Assembly: GCA_963748545.1 (NCBI GenBank)
Contig: CAVVJO010000031.1
Span: 248,001-312,000 of the forward strand
Source: Roseiarcus sp963748545
GTDB taxonomy: Bacteria; Pseudomonadota; Alphaproteobacteria; Rhizobiales; Beijerinckiaceae
Reading direction: 5' to 3'
DNA length: 64,000 nt
Shown here piece after piece: positions 50,233 through 60,976 of this stretch; position 1 is the stretch's first letter; every line of letters begins with the position of its first letter. The position numbers were made by a program, and so were the translations under genes. The notes under the pieces are model-generated. The model was not told where the DNA came from. It was given only the letters and a program-made list of their open reading frames with translations, and did not search any database.

Positions 50233-50897
50233 TGCTCCGCGGCCTGAGGCGGCGGATCCTGCTGCACCTCCTCCGTGATCCCGCCTATCGCTTCCTGTTC
50301 GAGTCCGCTCCGCACGGCGAGGCGGTGTCGATCGACTGCGAGACGACCGGCTTGAACACGCGAAAAGACGACATCGTGACGGTGGCGGCGGTCAAGATCC
50401 GTGAAAACAAAATCCTGACTAGCGAGCAATTCGAGGCCGTGATCAAACCGAAGGCTAAGCTCAATCCGGACGCGATCAAGATTCATCGCCTGCGCGAGCA
50501 AGACGTCGCCACCGGAATACCGATCGAAGACGTGCTCCCAGACTTGCTGCGTTTCATAGGGTCGCGGCCATTGGTCGGGTTCTATCTCGAATTCGACGTC
50601 GCGATGCTCAATAAACACGTTCGGCCCTTTCTCGGCATAGAATTGCCGAACGCCCAGATCGAAGTGTCGGGAACCTACTATGAGCGCAAGTATGGCGATG
50701 CGCCTCCGGGCACTGAGGTCGACCTGCGTTTCATGAGCATTCTCCAGGATCTCGGCCTGCCAGCGCTCGACCAGCACGACGCCTATTCCGACGCGCTGAT
50801 GACGGCGATGATGTACTTGACGCTCGAGGATCTTAAGGCCCGGGACGTTCGGATTCCGAGGGCGCGCGCCAAACCGATCGCCTTTTACGGCGGCTGA
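50232..50897 (+). CDS. DnaQ-like 3-prime to 5-prime exonuclease
   Basis: A 221-residue DEDDh exonuclease. Exo I is SIDCETTGLNTRKDDIVTVA, Exo II lies in GFYLEFDVAMLNKHV, and Exo III in LDQHDAYSDALMTAMM. Not the PolC/DnaQ proofreading subunit by context. Translationally coupled to the cNMP/CBS/DUF294 protein (TGATG), a conserved partnership, so it may act in the same signalling module. Its 3-prime end overlaps pitA on the other strand by 13 bases. Confidence 0.9.
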   Translation: MLRGLRRRILLHLLRDPAYRFLFESAPHGEAVSIDCETTGLNTRKDDIVTVAAVKIRENKILTSEQFEAVIKPKAKLNPDAIKIHRLREQDVATGIPIEDVLPDLLRFIGSRPLVGFYLEFDVAMLNKHVRPFLGIELPNAQIEVSGTYYERKYGDAPPGTEVDLRFMSILQDLGLPALDQHDAYSDALMTAMMYLTLEDLKARDVRIPRARAKPIAFYGG

Positions 50898-52580
50898 GAC
50901 AAACGAAAAAGGCCACGAATGGCGCGGCCTTTCCAATTCGCTTTTGCTTCCTCTTCCGTCAGAAGATCTGACGGAAGAGGAAGAACAGAAGTCCCCGACA
51001 GGATCATCGCCGCGGGCAGGGTCAAAACCCAGGCGAGCGCTATGCTTCCGACCGTCGACCACTGCATTCCGGAGCCGTTTGCGACCATGGTGCCGGCGAC
51101 GCCGGAAGACAGAACGTGGGTCGTCGACACCGGCAGGCCGAGACCGTCGGCCGCGCCGATCGTGGCGGCGGCGATGAGCTCAGCGGCGGCGCCCTGCCCG
51201 TAGGTCAGATGGGTCTTGCCGATCTTTTCGCCGACCGTCACCACGATGCGCTTCCAGCCCACCATCGTACCGAGGCCGAGGGCGATCGCCACGCAAATCT
51301 TGACCCAGATCGGGATGAACTTGGTGGCTGAGTTCGAGCTCCTTCTTGAAGGCGCCGATCTGCTTCTTCTCCACCTCCGTCAGCTCGCTCTCCTTGTCCT
51401 TGGAGATCACGCGCAGCGCTTCCGAGGCGAGATACATGTCGTTGCGGACATTCTGGACCTTTTCGATCGGCGTCTTTGCGACGGAGCCGTAGTCTTTGAC
51501 CTGGTCGCTGATCTGCTTCACCAGCACCGCGAGCGAGGGATAGGTGCCCTCGGAGATCTTGTGGGCATGCACGTACTCGGTCACCGCCGGACGGGGGTCG
51601 CCGATTACATCGTAGCCCGCGCCGTGCGCCGAGACGACCTTCGAGGCGTCCTGTGCGGCGGCGATGAACGCTTGGGTGTGCTCTGCCGCCGGCGCCCGGT
51701 TCAAGGCGTACGCGGTCGGCGCGACGCCAATCAGGATCAGCATAATCAAGCCCATGCCCTTCTGGCCGTCATTCGATCCGTGGAAAAAAGACACCAGGGT
51801 GCAGGTCAGGATGAGCAGGCCGCGGATCCAGGGGGGTGGAGGATTTTGCCCCTCCGGCGCCTTGTAGAGAGCCGGCACCCGGATGATCGCCTTCATCGCA
51901 AGGAGCAGAAGCGCCGACAGGAAAAAACCGAACAGCGGCGAGAACAGCAGCGCTTCGCCGACCTTTGTCACCTGGTCCCAATCGACGCCGGCTGTTCCGT
52001 CCTGGCCGCGCAGCAGCGCGTTGGTGACGCCGACGCCGACAATCGAGCCGATCAGCGTGTGAGAGCTGGAGGCCGGGATGCCCATGAGCCACGTGCCCAG
52101 GTTCCAGATGATCGCCGCGATCAGCAAGGCGAACACCATCGCATAACCGGCGCTCGAGCCGACCTGCATGATGAGTTCCACCGGCAATAGCGAAACGATG
52201 CCGAAGGCGACCGCGCCGCTCGATACGAGCACTCCCAGAAGGTTCCAACAGCCGGACCAGACGACGGCGAACTGCGCCGGAAGCGCGTGGGTGTAGATGA
52301 CCGTGGCGACGGCGTTGGCGGTGTCGTGGAAGCCATTGACGAATTCGAAACCGAGCGCGATCAGCAACGCGACACCAAGCAGCACGAATGGCAGGATGGT
52401 CGTCGGCCCTCCGCCCGCGTCGGCAATGTCCGACTTGATCGAATAGGCCATGTAAAACAAGCCGCCGGCGAGCACGGCAAGGATCCCAAGCGCAAGCCGG
52501 ATGTCCATCGGGTGGTCGAGATGCGGTTTGCCCGAAGAAGGTGCGGCTTGCGGCGTGGCAACGTCAGTTACGGCTGTCAT
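50885..52580 (-). CDS. pitA: Low-affinity inorganic phosphate transporter (PiT), apparent frameshift
   Basis: An inner-membrane phosphate:cation symporter of about 564 residues when mended. The duplicated PiT signatures are GFEFVNGFHDTANAVATVIY and STTHVLSSGVAGTM, with GIPASSSHTLIGSIVGVGV and FFHGSNDGQKGMG. The frame changes near 51331-51337: removing one base gives SATKFIPIWVKICVAIALGLG. Start at 52580 follows GAGGAG. A large soluble loop lies between the halves. A perfect 16-base inverted repeat lies in the last coding stretch (50947-50983). Confidence 0.93.
50947..50983. repeat. Perfect 16-base inverted repeat inside the pitA 3-prime coding end
   Basis: CTTCCTCTTCCGTCAG and CTGACGGAAGAGGAAG flank AAGAT. 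The arms encode LPLPS and LTEEE in PitA. The stem lies 50 bases beyond the convergent exonuclease stop codon, so it could halt or protect that mRNA, although no T run follows. Confidence 0.9.
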
Positions 52581-52691
52581 CGGGGTCGGCTCCTCGGATG
52601 CGACCTCAGTTGTATCGCGGCGCCCCATGACAGGACTGTGAAGGCTCGCCGCCGAGAAGCAAGAACGCACGAAAACGCCGGGCCGCCGCCC

Positions 52692-54164
52692 TCAACTGGC
52701 CTCCGCCAGAAGCGGAAGGCGCCCGCCGTCCCGTTCGCCGTCGCGATCCATAAGCCGGGTGGGGTAGTCGCCCGTGAAGCAGTGGTCCGTGAACTGCGGC
52801 TGTCTGGCGTTGCGCTCGGAAAACCCCATCGCGCGATAGATGCCCCTAATCGAAAGGAAGGCGAGGCTGTCGGCCCCCATAAATTGCCGCATGCTTTCGA
52901 GGTCCATACGGGCGGCGAGAAGCTTGTCGCGCTCGGGCGTGTCGATGCCGTAGAAATCGGGGTAGGTGATCGGCGGCGAAGAAATGCGGAAATGAACCTC
53001 GCGCGCGCCCGCCTCGCGCATCATTTGGACTATCTTGACGCTGGTCGTTCCGCGCACGATCGAATCGTCTATCAGAACCACGCGCTTGCCGGCGACGACC
53101 GCCCGGTTGGCGTTGTGCTTCATTCGCACGCCGAGTTCGCGGATCGACTGGGTAGGCTGGATAAAGGTCCGACCGACATAGTGGTTGCGGATGATGCCGA
53201 GCTCGAAGGGAAGTCCGCAGCCGTGCGCGTAACCAATCGCCGCCGGCACGCCGGAGTTGGGAACGGGCACGACGACGTCCGCCTCCGCCGGCGCCTCGCG
53301 GGCGAGCTCCTCCCCCATCGCCTTGCGCGCGTCGTAAACCGAGCGCCCGTGGACGATCGAATCGGGCCTGGCGAAGTAGACGTATTCAAAGATGCACGGC
53401 CGCGCCGGCTGCCGGGGCAGCGGGAAAAAGCTCTTCACCCCGGAGCCATCGATGACGACGACTTCGCCGTTCTCGATGTCGCGGACGAACTTGGCGCCGA
53501 TGATGTCGAGCGCGCAGGTCTCCGAGCAGAGTATGGGACAGCCATCCAACTCGCCCAGCACGAGCGGCCGGATCCCCAGCGGATCGCGGGCGCCAATCAG
53601 TTTCTTGGTCGTTAGCGCCACCAGCGCGTACGCCCCTTCGATTTCGGCCAGCGCTTCAACAAAACGGTCAACGATCCGGGGGCGGCGTGAGCGCGCCGCA
53701 AGGAGCAGAACGACCTCCGTGTCGGTGGTCGACTGGCAGATTGCGCCGCTACGAATGAGCTCCCGCCTCAGCGTTAGGCCGTTGGTCAGATTCCCATTGT
53801 GGGCCACGGCCAGCCCGCCGGCCTCCAATTCGGCAAACAGCGGCTGAACGTTCCGCAGCGCCGTTTCTCCCGTGGTCGAATAGCGGACATGGCCGATGGC
53901 CGCCCGGCCGGGAAGGCGGTCGATTGTGGCCGCACTGGAAAAGTGGTCGCCAACCAGGCCCTGCCGGCGTTCCGAGTGGAATCGCTCGCCGTCGAAGGCG
54001 ACGATGCCGGCGGCCTCCTGTCCGCGATGCTGGAGAGCATGGAGGCCGAGCGCGACGATTGCCGCCGCATCGGGATGACCGAAAATGCCGAATACGCCGC
54101 ACTCCTCATGCAGCCGGTCGTCATCGAGACCGACGCCCGAACTGTTCGGCGTCGCGGACGTCAC
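52692..54164 (-). CDS. purF: Amidophosphoribosyltransferase
   Basis: First step of purine synthesis: glutamine plus PRPP gives phosphoribosylamine. The 490-residue protein starts GTG at 54164, inside a GTGA overlap with the cvpA stop. The N-terminal nucleophile is Cys22 (HEE-CGVFGIFG) after a 21-residue propeptide, so it is of the self-processing type. ALQHRGQEAAG, GHVRYSTTGE and the PRPP loop VLIDDSIVRGTTS are intact. cvpA-purF is the classical pairing. Confidence 0.96.
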   Translation of the reverse strand: MTSATPNSSGVGLDDDRLHEECGVFGIFGHPDAAAIVALGLHALQHRGQEAAGIVAFDGERFHSERRQGLVGDHFSSAATIDRLPGRAAIGHVRYSTTGETALRNVQPLFAELEAGGLAVAHNGNLTNGLTLRRELIRSGAICQSTTDTEVVLLLAARSRRPRIVDRFVEALAEIEGAYALVALTTKKLIGARDPLGIRPLVLGELDGCPILCSETCALDIIGAKFVRDIENGEVVVIDGSGVKSFFPLPRQPARPCIFEYVYFARPDSIVHGRSVYDARKAMGEELAREAPAEADVVVPVPNSGVPAAIGYAHGCGLPFELGIIRNHYVGRTFIQPTQSIRELGVRMKHNANRAVVAGKRVVLIDDSIVRGTTSVKIVQMMREAGAREVHFRISSPPITYPDFYGIDTPERDKLLAARMDLESMRQFMGADSLAFLSIRGIYRAMGFSERNARQPQFTDHCFTGDYPTRLMDRDGERDGGRLPLLAEAS

Positions 54165-54901
54165 TGCTTCGGCGCCGTCGGAACTGGACGCCCATTGATC
54201 AGCGCGTCGAGCTTCTGCTTGTCCGATGCGGCCGCCGACGGCGTCGGCGAGTCCGCTTTCTTCGGCGCGTTCTGTGCGGCTGCCGCCGGGGGCGGCGTCG
54301 GCTTGACCTCGGCCGGGGCGTTCAATTCGTCGACCGGCTCTTCGTTCGCCGGCGTGACTGCTCCCCGAGACTTGATCCACGTATCTATGGTCGCCGCCGC
54401 GTCCTCCGGCAGCAGCGCCACGATCTTGTCCGCCGTATCTGTCAGGATCGGGCGGCTTTTTGCGGTTTTCACCCATTCTGGTTGCTGCTTGTCCGAAACC
54501 AGCCAGTTGAAGATTGCAAAAGCGACCACTGCGAGCAGGAAACCCCGCGCGACGCCGAAGACGAAACCTAAGGTGCGGTCTAGCGCGCCGATCTTGCTGT
54601 CTAGAATTGCATCCGAGAGTTTTACGGTAAAGAGGGATACGACGATTAACGTAGCAAAAAAGACTATCGCCGCCGCCGCCGCGTCCCAAATGATGGTTTT
54701 GTGAGGGTCCTGTCCGGCCGCGTCCTTGTGAAAATAGTGCGCGAGGTAAGGAGATACAACGGGGTAAAAATAATAAGCGGCCGCCGCCGCCGCCGCCCAG
54801 GACGCGATCGCCAGAACCTCACGGGAAAACCCACGCAGCATCGAAAGCAACGCCGAGACGAGGACAATCGCGAGGACGGCGAGATCGAGGTAGGAAGGCA
54901 T
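54161..54901 (-). CDS. cvpA: CvpA family membrane protein
   Basis: A 246-residue protein with four N-terminal membrane spans (about 1-160), including SMLRGFSREVLAIASW and IGALDRTLGFVFGVARG, which are family hallmarks. The C-terminal 90 residues are soluble, Pro/Ala-rich and probably disordered. CvpA is linked to colicin V export and envelope homeostasis; its biochemical role is unresolved. Overlaps purF by four bases. A TTG start three codons earlier is possible. Confidence 0.92.
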   Translation of the reverse strand: MPSYLDLAVLAIVLVSALLSMLRGFSREVLAIASWAAAAAAAYYFYPVVSPYLAHYFHKDAAGQDPHKTIIWDAAAAAIVFFATLIVVSLFTVKLSDAILDSKIGALDRTLGFVFGVARGFLLAVVAFAIFNWLVSDKQQPEWVKTAKSRPILTDTADKIVALLPEDAAATIDTWIKSRGAVTPANEEPVDELNAPAEVKPTPPPAAAAQNAPKKADSPTPSAAASDKQKLDALINGRPVPTAPKQ

Positions 54902-55030
54902 CCGAAACAACCCTGTCGAAGCGCTCGAAAAACACGGGCGGCGTCCGGCGTCCGGCGCATCCTGCGGAGGGCCTTATAGCCAAGGCGCCGCGGTTCGTCA
55001 CCCAGCCTGCGTCGTCAATCGGCCCCGAAT

Positions 55031-56433
<1,403 letters not shown>

Positions 56434-56640
56434 GGGTCCAACTGACGCTTTAGGAGAATCTGTCGCGCCGAAAGCGCACGATGTCTCGAGGCGGGCGCTC
56501 AAGGCGCGGGCCCGCGGCCGAGTCCACGGCGCCCCGGCGCAGATTGAGCATTTCCAAGGGGTTGCGCGGGATTTTCCGGGCGATCGCGAGGGCCGCGCGG
56601 GGTTCGCTAATCCTTCTGAGAGGCCAAATTTCACAGATAT

Positions 56641-56893
56641 TTAGGGTTCTAACGGCTCGTCTGACCATCGAACGGCCGCAACTCCCTCGCGGAACGGCGC
56701 CGTGCCCCCGTCGTCGCCGCCCCGACCCCAAATCCACGCCAACCCTTAGCAAGGACGGACCCCTTGTCATTTCTTGAGTTTTCAAGGTCTTACGGTCCAC
56801 GGCCTTCCCGTTCTGGATTTCGCTGGGCTGCGGCCCGCCTGCCGGCAGCGGCTCTGCGGCGGCGGGCGAGGTGGCCTCAACCGCGTCGGACAT
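56641..56893 (-). CDS. Small protein of unknown function, apparent frameshift
   Basis: Starting at ATG 56893 the frame gives MSDAVEATSPAAAEPLPAGG with strong GC third-position bias. Dropping one base of the G4 run near 56720-56723 lets it continue as GGDDGGTAPFREGV and end in RWSDEPLEP at 56641, 83 residues in all. Without the correction the frame runs into poor codons. AGGAG precedes the ATG inside an inverted repeat (56901-56917). No family recognised. The middle (LKTQEMTRG) is the part that has a copy at 42448-42513. Confidence 0.6.
56721..56787 (-). repeat. Dispersed 67-base copy, partner of 42448-42513
   Basis: Minus-strand stretch from CCTTGAAAAC to GGGGTCGGG, about 85 percent identical by eye to 42448-42513. 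Here it lies inside a small predicted gene. CCTT-GCT-AAGG corresponds in position to CTCTT-GCA-AAGAG in the other copy, so pairing would be kept in both. Confidence 0.7.
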
Positions 56894-56900
56894 CCGGTCT

Positions 56901-56917
56901 GTTCTCCTAATGAGAAC
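56901..56917. promoter_or_regulatory. Inverted repeat in the divergent spacer
   Basis: GTTCTC-CTAAT-GAGAAC is a perfect 6-base inverted repeat. On the minus strand it covers the AGGAG ribosome site of the small gene at 56893, so it could be a repressor site or could hide the ribosome site in a hairpin. It also lies upstream of the Crp/FNR-type gene. Confidence 0.5.
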
Positions 56918-57196
56918 GGATATAGAACAGCGAGACGGGCTTGGCAAGACAATGTCGCTCTTCCGGCGCACGCTCGTCATGCGACGGGCCAAGCGATTCA
57001 AGGCCCGGCGCCCTTGTCTCCCGCGGAGAAATTGGCGAACTGCGGCGTCGCAGGCGTCTACGGGCCGCGCTGCGGCAAAAGGTCCTGTTCCTTCACCCGC
57101 GGCCGCGACCATATAATCCATTGGCGCGGGGCGGAAAGTCTCTTGTCGCGGGGCGTCGTCAGCGGCGGAGCCGATGCTCCTCGGCGGCGACGGGGA

Positions 57197-57946
57197 ATGG
57201 TTGGTCGAATGGCGTATGCTTTCAAGCCCAATAGCGGAGGCGCGCCGCGTATTGTCGAACTTTTCGCCGAGAGTTTCCCGCACTTCGAAGGCCTGATTGT
57301 TCCCTTCGAGGCGGGTCAGGAGGTCGTCGGCGAAGGCGATCCGACAGAAAGCTACTACCTCGTCATGCGCGGGATGTTTCGCGCGGTGAAGTACACCCGC
57401 GACGGCCGCCGGCAGGTCTTCGCCTTTTACATGCACGGCGATATCTGCGGCCTCGAGCCGGAGACCGTTCACAAGCTGACGATCGAAGCGGTGGACTGCG
57501 CGGCGATGGCGGTTCTGCCGCGCAACGCCTGTCGGCTCCGCATGAACGACGACCCGCGCCTCAACGGGGCGCTTTTCGAGGGCGCGACCCGCGCGCTGAC
57601 CCTGTCCATCGATCACATGATGATGATCGGCCGCAGTTCCGCCGAGGAGCGGCTGGCCTGGTTTTTGGGCATGCTCTTGGCCCGTTCGGACCACGCTGAC
57701 GCGCCTGCGCTCGACCTGGCGATGCAGCGCCAGGACATCGCCGACTATCTTGGCCTGACGATCGAGACCGTGAGCCGGACCTTCACGCTGTTCAGGGACC
57801 GGGGATTTCTCCGATTGCCGCGCAAGCGGCGGGTCGAGATCGTTCGCCCCGACGCCCTGGCCCGCCTCGCCGCCGCCGACCGCGACGCCGCGGCCCCGCT
57901 TTTGCGCGCGCCGGAAGAGGTCGAATTCGCCTCGGCCGCGGGCTGA
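57197..57946 (+). CDS. Crp/FNR-family regulator, FixK-like
   Basis: A 249-residue regulator: cyclic-nucleotide-binding-like sensor (about 30-150) and a C-terminal helix-turn-helix with DIADYLGLTIETVSRTFTLF, whose ETVSR recognition helix is the FNR/FixK type. The N-terminal cysteine cluster of true FNR is missing, so it does not bind oxygen through a [4Fe-4S] cluster. Position ahead of ccoNOQP suits FixK-like control of the cbb3 oxidase. An in-frame ATG four codons later is an alternative start. Confidence 0.9.
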   Translation: MVGRMAYAFKPNSGGAPRIVELFAESFPHFEGLIVPFEAGQEVVGEGDPTESYYLVMRGMFRAVKYTRDGRRQVFAFYMHGDICGLEPETVHKLTIEAVDCAAMAVLPRNACRLRMNDDPRLNGALFEGATRALTLSIDHMMMIGRSSAEERLAWFLGMLLARSDHADAPALDLAMQRQDIADYLGLTIETVSRTFTLFRDRGFLRLPRKRRVEIVRPDALARLAAADRDAAAPLLRAPEEVEFASAAG

Positions 57947-58371
57947 AGCGCCCCTCGCAGACGCGCGAATCGCAACCCCGATCTTGAGGCTCGGCGCGCG
58001 GTCGCGCGCTCTGAATTCCAGGCCACTTCGAGGCGTTTGTCCGACCTGCGGAAGGGCAGGCGTCAAGTGCGACAGATGGTCACGCTCGCCAATTGTCAAG
58101 TTGGGACAAACCCTCAATTTTCTTCGATTTCCTGCGCGTTTTCGAGGGCGGACGCGCGCATTAGCGGCGAAAATGCGCGCGAAATGCGACGATGGAACGG
58201 GTGGACGCAGCCGGGGCCGACATGCATTAGAGGGACTGTCGCGAGATCCGGCCCCGCCCTGGCGACCGTCGGAAGGCCGTGATTCAACTCGACGTTTTCG
58301 GGGCCATGAGACTGCGCGACTGCGTGGTCGTGAAGTGTCCCCGGACAGCCTCTTGTGTTTGGGGATGAGGA
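57947..58371. promoter_or_regulatory. ccoN upstream region without a canonical FNR/FixK box
   Basis: This 425-base region must contain the ccoN promoter. I looked for TTGAT-N4-ATCAA and looser TTGA-N6-TCAA and found none. The nearest palindrome is TTGTC-AAGTTGG-GACAA (58093-58109), about 265 bases before ccoN, with longer spacing than FNR sites. An AT-rich stretch (58100-58140) follows it. GAGGA precedes the ccoN start. Confidence 0.45.
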
Positions 58372-60021
58372 ATGCAGACGGTATCTCAGCCAAAGTCGCT
58401 TTGGAGCGGCGAAATCGGAATGACCGCGGTTCTCGCGATCCTGGCCCTGCTCTGTCTCTACATCGCGATCAATACCATCGAGCCCGCCTACGCCTTCCAC
58501 ATGGGCCTCGGCGTCCTCTGCGCGGGGCTCGCCGTCTACGCGATCTTCCGGCGTTACGCCGTGCGCGACGCGGCCCGTCCCCTGCTCGAAATCAACGGCC
58601 TGCCGAACTATAACTTCGGCCCGGTCAAGTTCTCGACCATTATGGCCCTGTTCTGGGGCCTGGCCGGCATGGCGGTCGGCGTCTACATCGCGTCCGAGCT
58701 GGCCTGGCCCGACCTCAACCTTCCCCCCTGGTTTAATTTCGGCCGGCTCCGGCCGCTTCACACCTCGGCCGTGATCTTCGCTTTTGGCGGCAACGTGCTG
58801 CTCGCCACCTCGTTCTATGTCGTGCAGCGCACCTGCCGCGCCCGGCTTGCGGGCGACCTCGCGCCCTGGTTCGTCGTCCTCGGCTACAACTTCTTCATCC
58901 TGATCGCCGGCACGGGCTACCTGCTCGGCATCACTGACGGCAAGGAATACGCCGAGCCCGAATGGTACGCCGACCTCTGGCTGACCATCGTCTGGGTCGT
59001 CTACCTGCTGGTGTTCCTCGGGACGATTTATCGCCGCAAGGAGCCCCACATCTTCGTGGCGAACTGGTTCTATCTCGCCTTCATCCTGACGATTGCGATG
59101 CTGCACATCGGCAACAACGCCGCGGTGCCGGTCTCATTGTTCTCAGCCAAGTCCTACATCCTCTGGAGCGGCGTCCAGGACGCGATGTTCCAGTGGTGGT
59201 ACGGCCACAACGCGGTCGGCTTCTTCCTGACCGCCGGCTTCCTGGCCATCATGTACTATTTCGTGCCGAAGCGCGCGGAGCGGCCGATCTACTCCTACCG
59301 GCTGTCGATCATCCACTTCTGGGCGCTGATCTTCCTCTATATCTGGGCCGGTCCGCATCACCTTCACTACACCGCGCTGCCGGACTGGGCGCAGACGCTC
59401 GGCATGACCTTCTCGATCATGCTCTGGATGCCCTCGTGGGGCGGCATGATCAACGGCCTGCTGACGCTTTCGGGCGCCTGGGACAAGCTGCGCACCGATC
59501 CGGTTCTGCGCATGCTCGTCGTGTCGGTCGCCTTCTACGGCATGTCGACCTTCGAAGGCCCGGCGATGTCGATCAAGACGGTGAACTCGCTGTCGCACTA
59601 CACCGACTGGACCGTCGGCCACGTGCACTCGGGCGCGCTCGGCTGGGTCGCCTTCGTCTCGTTCGGCGCCCTCTATTGCCTGGTGCCCTGGCTCTGGAAC
59701 AAGCGGGAGCTTTACTCGCTCAAGCTCGTGAGCTGGCACTTCTGGATCGCCACTCTCGGCATCGTGCTCTACATCACCTCGATGTGGGTGTCGGGCATCC
59801 TCCAAGGCCTGATGTGGCGCAGCTACACTCCGCAGGGCTACCTCGAATATTCCTTCATCGAAACCGTCGCGGCCATGCATCCCTTCTATGTGATCCGCAT
59901 GCTCGGCGGCCTGCTGTTCCTGCTGGGCTACTGCCTGATGCTGTACAACGTCTACATGACGATCACGGCGTCCGAGGCCGCGGCGCCGGCGGCGCAGCCT
60001 TCCCTCCAGCCCGCGGAATGA
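58372..60021 (+). CDS. ccoN: cbb3 oxidase subunit I
   Basis: Catalytic haem-copper subunit of the high-affinity cbb3 oxidase, 549 residues, 12 or more spans. Landmarks are GRLRPLHTSAVIFAFGGN with a haem His, FQWWYGHNAVGFFLTAGFLA with the Cu-ligand His, WAGPHHLHYTALPDWAQTLG with the His pair, and YTDWTVGHVHSGALGWVAF near the haem ligands. First gene of ccoNOQP. Pumps protons while reducing oxygen at low concentration. Confidence 0.97.
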   Translation: MQTVSQPKSLWSGEIGMTAVLAILALLCLYIAINTIEPAYAFHMGLGVLCAGLAVYAIFRRYAVRDAARPLLEINGLPNYNFGPVKFSTIMALFWGLAGMAVGVYIASELAWPDLNLPPWFNFGRLRPLHTSAVIFAFGGNVLLATSFYVVQRTCRARLAGDLAPWFVVLGYNFFILIAGTGYLLGITDGKEYAEPEWYADLWLTIVWVVYLLVFLGTIYRRKEPHIFVANWFYLAFILTIAMLHIGNNAAVPVSLFSAKSYILWSGVQDAMFQWWYGHNAVGFFLTAGFLAIMYYFVPKRAERPIYSYRLSIIHFWALIFLYIWAGPHHLHYTALPDWAQTLGMTFSIMLWMPSWGGMINGLLTLSGAWDKLRTDPVLRMLVVSVAFYGMSTFEGPAMSIKTVNSLSHYTDWTVGHVHSGALGWVAFVSFGALYCLVPWLWNKRELYSLKLVSWHFWIATLGIVLYITSMWVSGILQGLMWRSYTPQGYLEYSFIETVAAMHPFYVIRMLGGLLFLLGYCLMLYNVYMTITASEAAAPAAQPSLQPAE

Positions 60022-60032
60022 GGATCTAGACC

Positions 60033-60800
60033 ATGAGCAGCTCCGCTCCGACGCAACACGGCGGGTCGTCGCTCTTCTCCAAGCATCATATTCTGGAGAA
60101 GAATCCGATCCTCCTCGTCCTCGGCATCCTCATCATGATCGCCATAGGCGGACTGGTTGAGATTGTCCCGCTCTTCTACCTCAAGAGCACCATCGAGACC
60201 GTGGAGGGCATGAGGCCCTACACGCCGCTGGAGCTCGCCGGCCGCAACATCTACGTGCGCGAAGGCTGCTACCTCTGCCACAGCCAGATGATCCGGTCGC
60301 TGCGCGACGAGGTCGAGCGCTACGGCCATTTCTCGCTCGCAGCTGAGAGCATGTACGACCACCCGTTCCAGTGGGGCTCCAAGCGCAACGGCCCGGACAT
60401 CGCCCGGGTCGGCGGCAAATACACCGACTCCTGGCACGTCGCGCATTTGATGAACCCGCGCTCGGTCGTGCCGCAGTCGATCATGCCGAGCTACGCCTTC
60501 TTGTTCGATACGCCGCTCGATACGCGCCAGCTCGTCGCCAACGTCGCAACCAATCGCGAAGTCGGCGTGCCCTACACGGACGAAGATATGGCGAACGTGT
60601 TGGCCGACCTGAACGCTCAGGTGAAGCCGGACTCGCCCGAGGCCGCGGCGCTGCTCAAGCGCTATCCCAAAGCGGTGGTGCGCAAGTTCTATCCCGGATC
60701 GCCGGACATCACCGAAGGCGACGCGGTCATCGCTTACCTTCAGATGCTCGGCACCCTCGTCGACTTCAAGCAGTTCGACGACAAGGCCAACCTGCGCTGA
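60033..60800 (+). CDS. ccoO: cbb3 oxidase subunit II
   Basis: A 255-residue membrane-anchored monohaem cytochrome c. One N-terminal span (PILLVLGILIMIAIGGLVEI), haem site CYLCH in REGCYLCHSQMIRSLRDEVE, and axial Met in SIMPSYAFL. Passes electrons from CcoP to CcoN. Twelve bases after ccoN; needs the Ccm system for maturation. Confidence 0.97.
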   Translation: MSSSAPTQHGGSSLFSKHHILEKNPILLVLGILIMIAIGGLVEIVPLFYLKSTIETVEGMRPYTPLELAGRNIYVREGCYLCHSQMIRSLRDEVERYGHFSLAAESMYDHPFQWGSKRNGPDIARVGGKYTDSWHVAHLMNPRSVVPQSIMPSYAFLFDTPLDTRQLVANVATNREVGVPYTDEDMANVLADLNAQVKPDSPEAAALLKRYPKAVVRKFYPGSPDITEGDAVIAYLQMLGTLVDFKQFDDKANLR

Positions 60801-60817
60801 CCGGATAGGGGACGCCC

Positions 60818-60973
60818 ATGTCAACGACCTACGAATGGCTCGAGCAGTTCACGCAATCGGGCGGCACCGTCTACTGTTTCCTGTTTTTCCTCGCGACGCT
60901 CGTTTACGCGCTTTGGCCCAAGAACGGCGCGCGGTTCCATGATGCGGCCCGCATGCCGCTGCGGGAGGATTGA
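60818..60973 (+). CDS. ccoQ: cbb3 oxidase subunit CcoQ
   Basis: A 51-residue single-span protein (MSTTYEWLEQFTQSGGTVYC, then a FLFFLATLVYALWPKNG span) in the fixed position between ccoO and ccoP. It stabilises the complex in the known systems. The stop lies 3 bases before the ccoP start. Confidence 0.93.
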   Translation: MSTTYEWLEQFTQSGGTVYCFLFFLATLVYALWPKNGARFHDAARMPLRED

Positions 60974-60976
60974 TCG

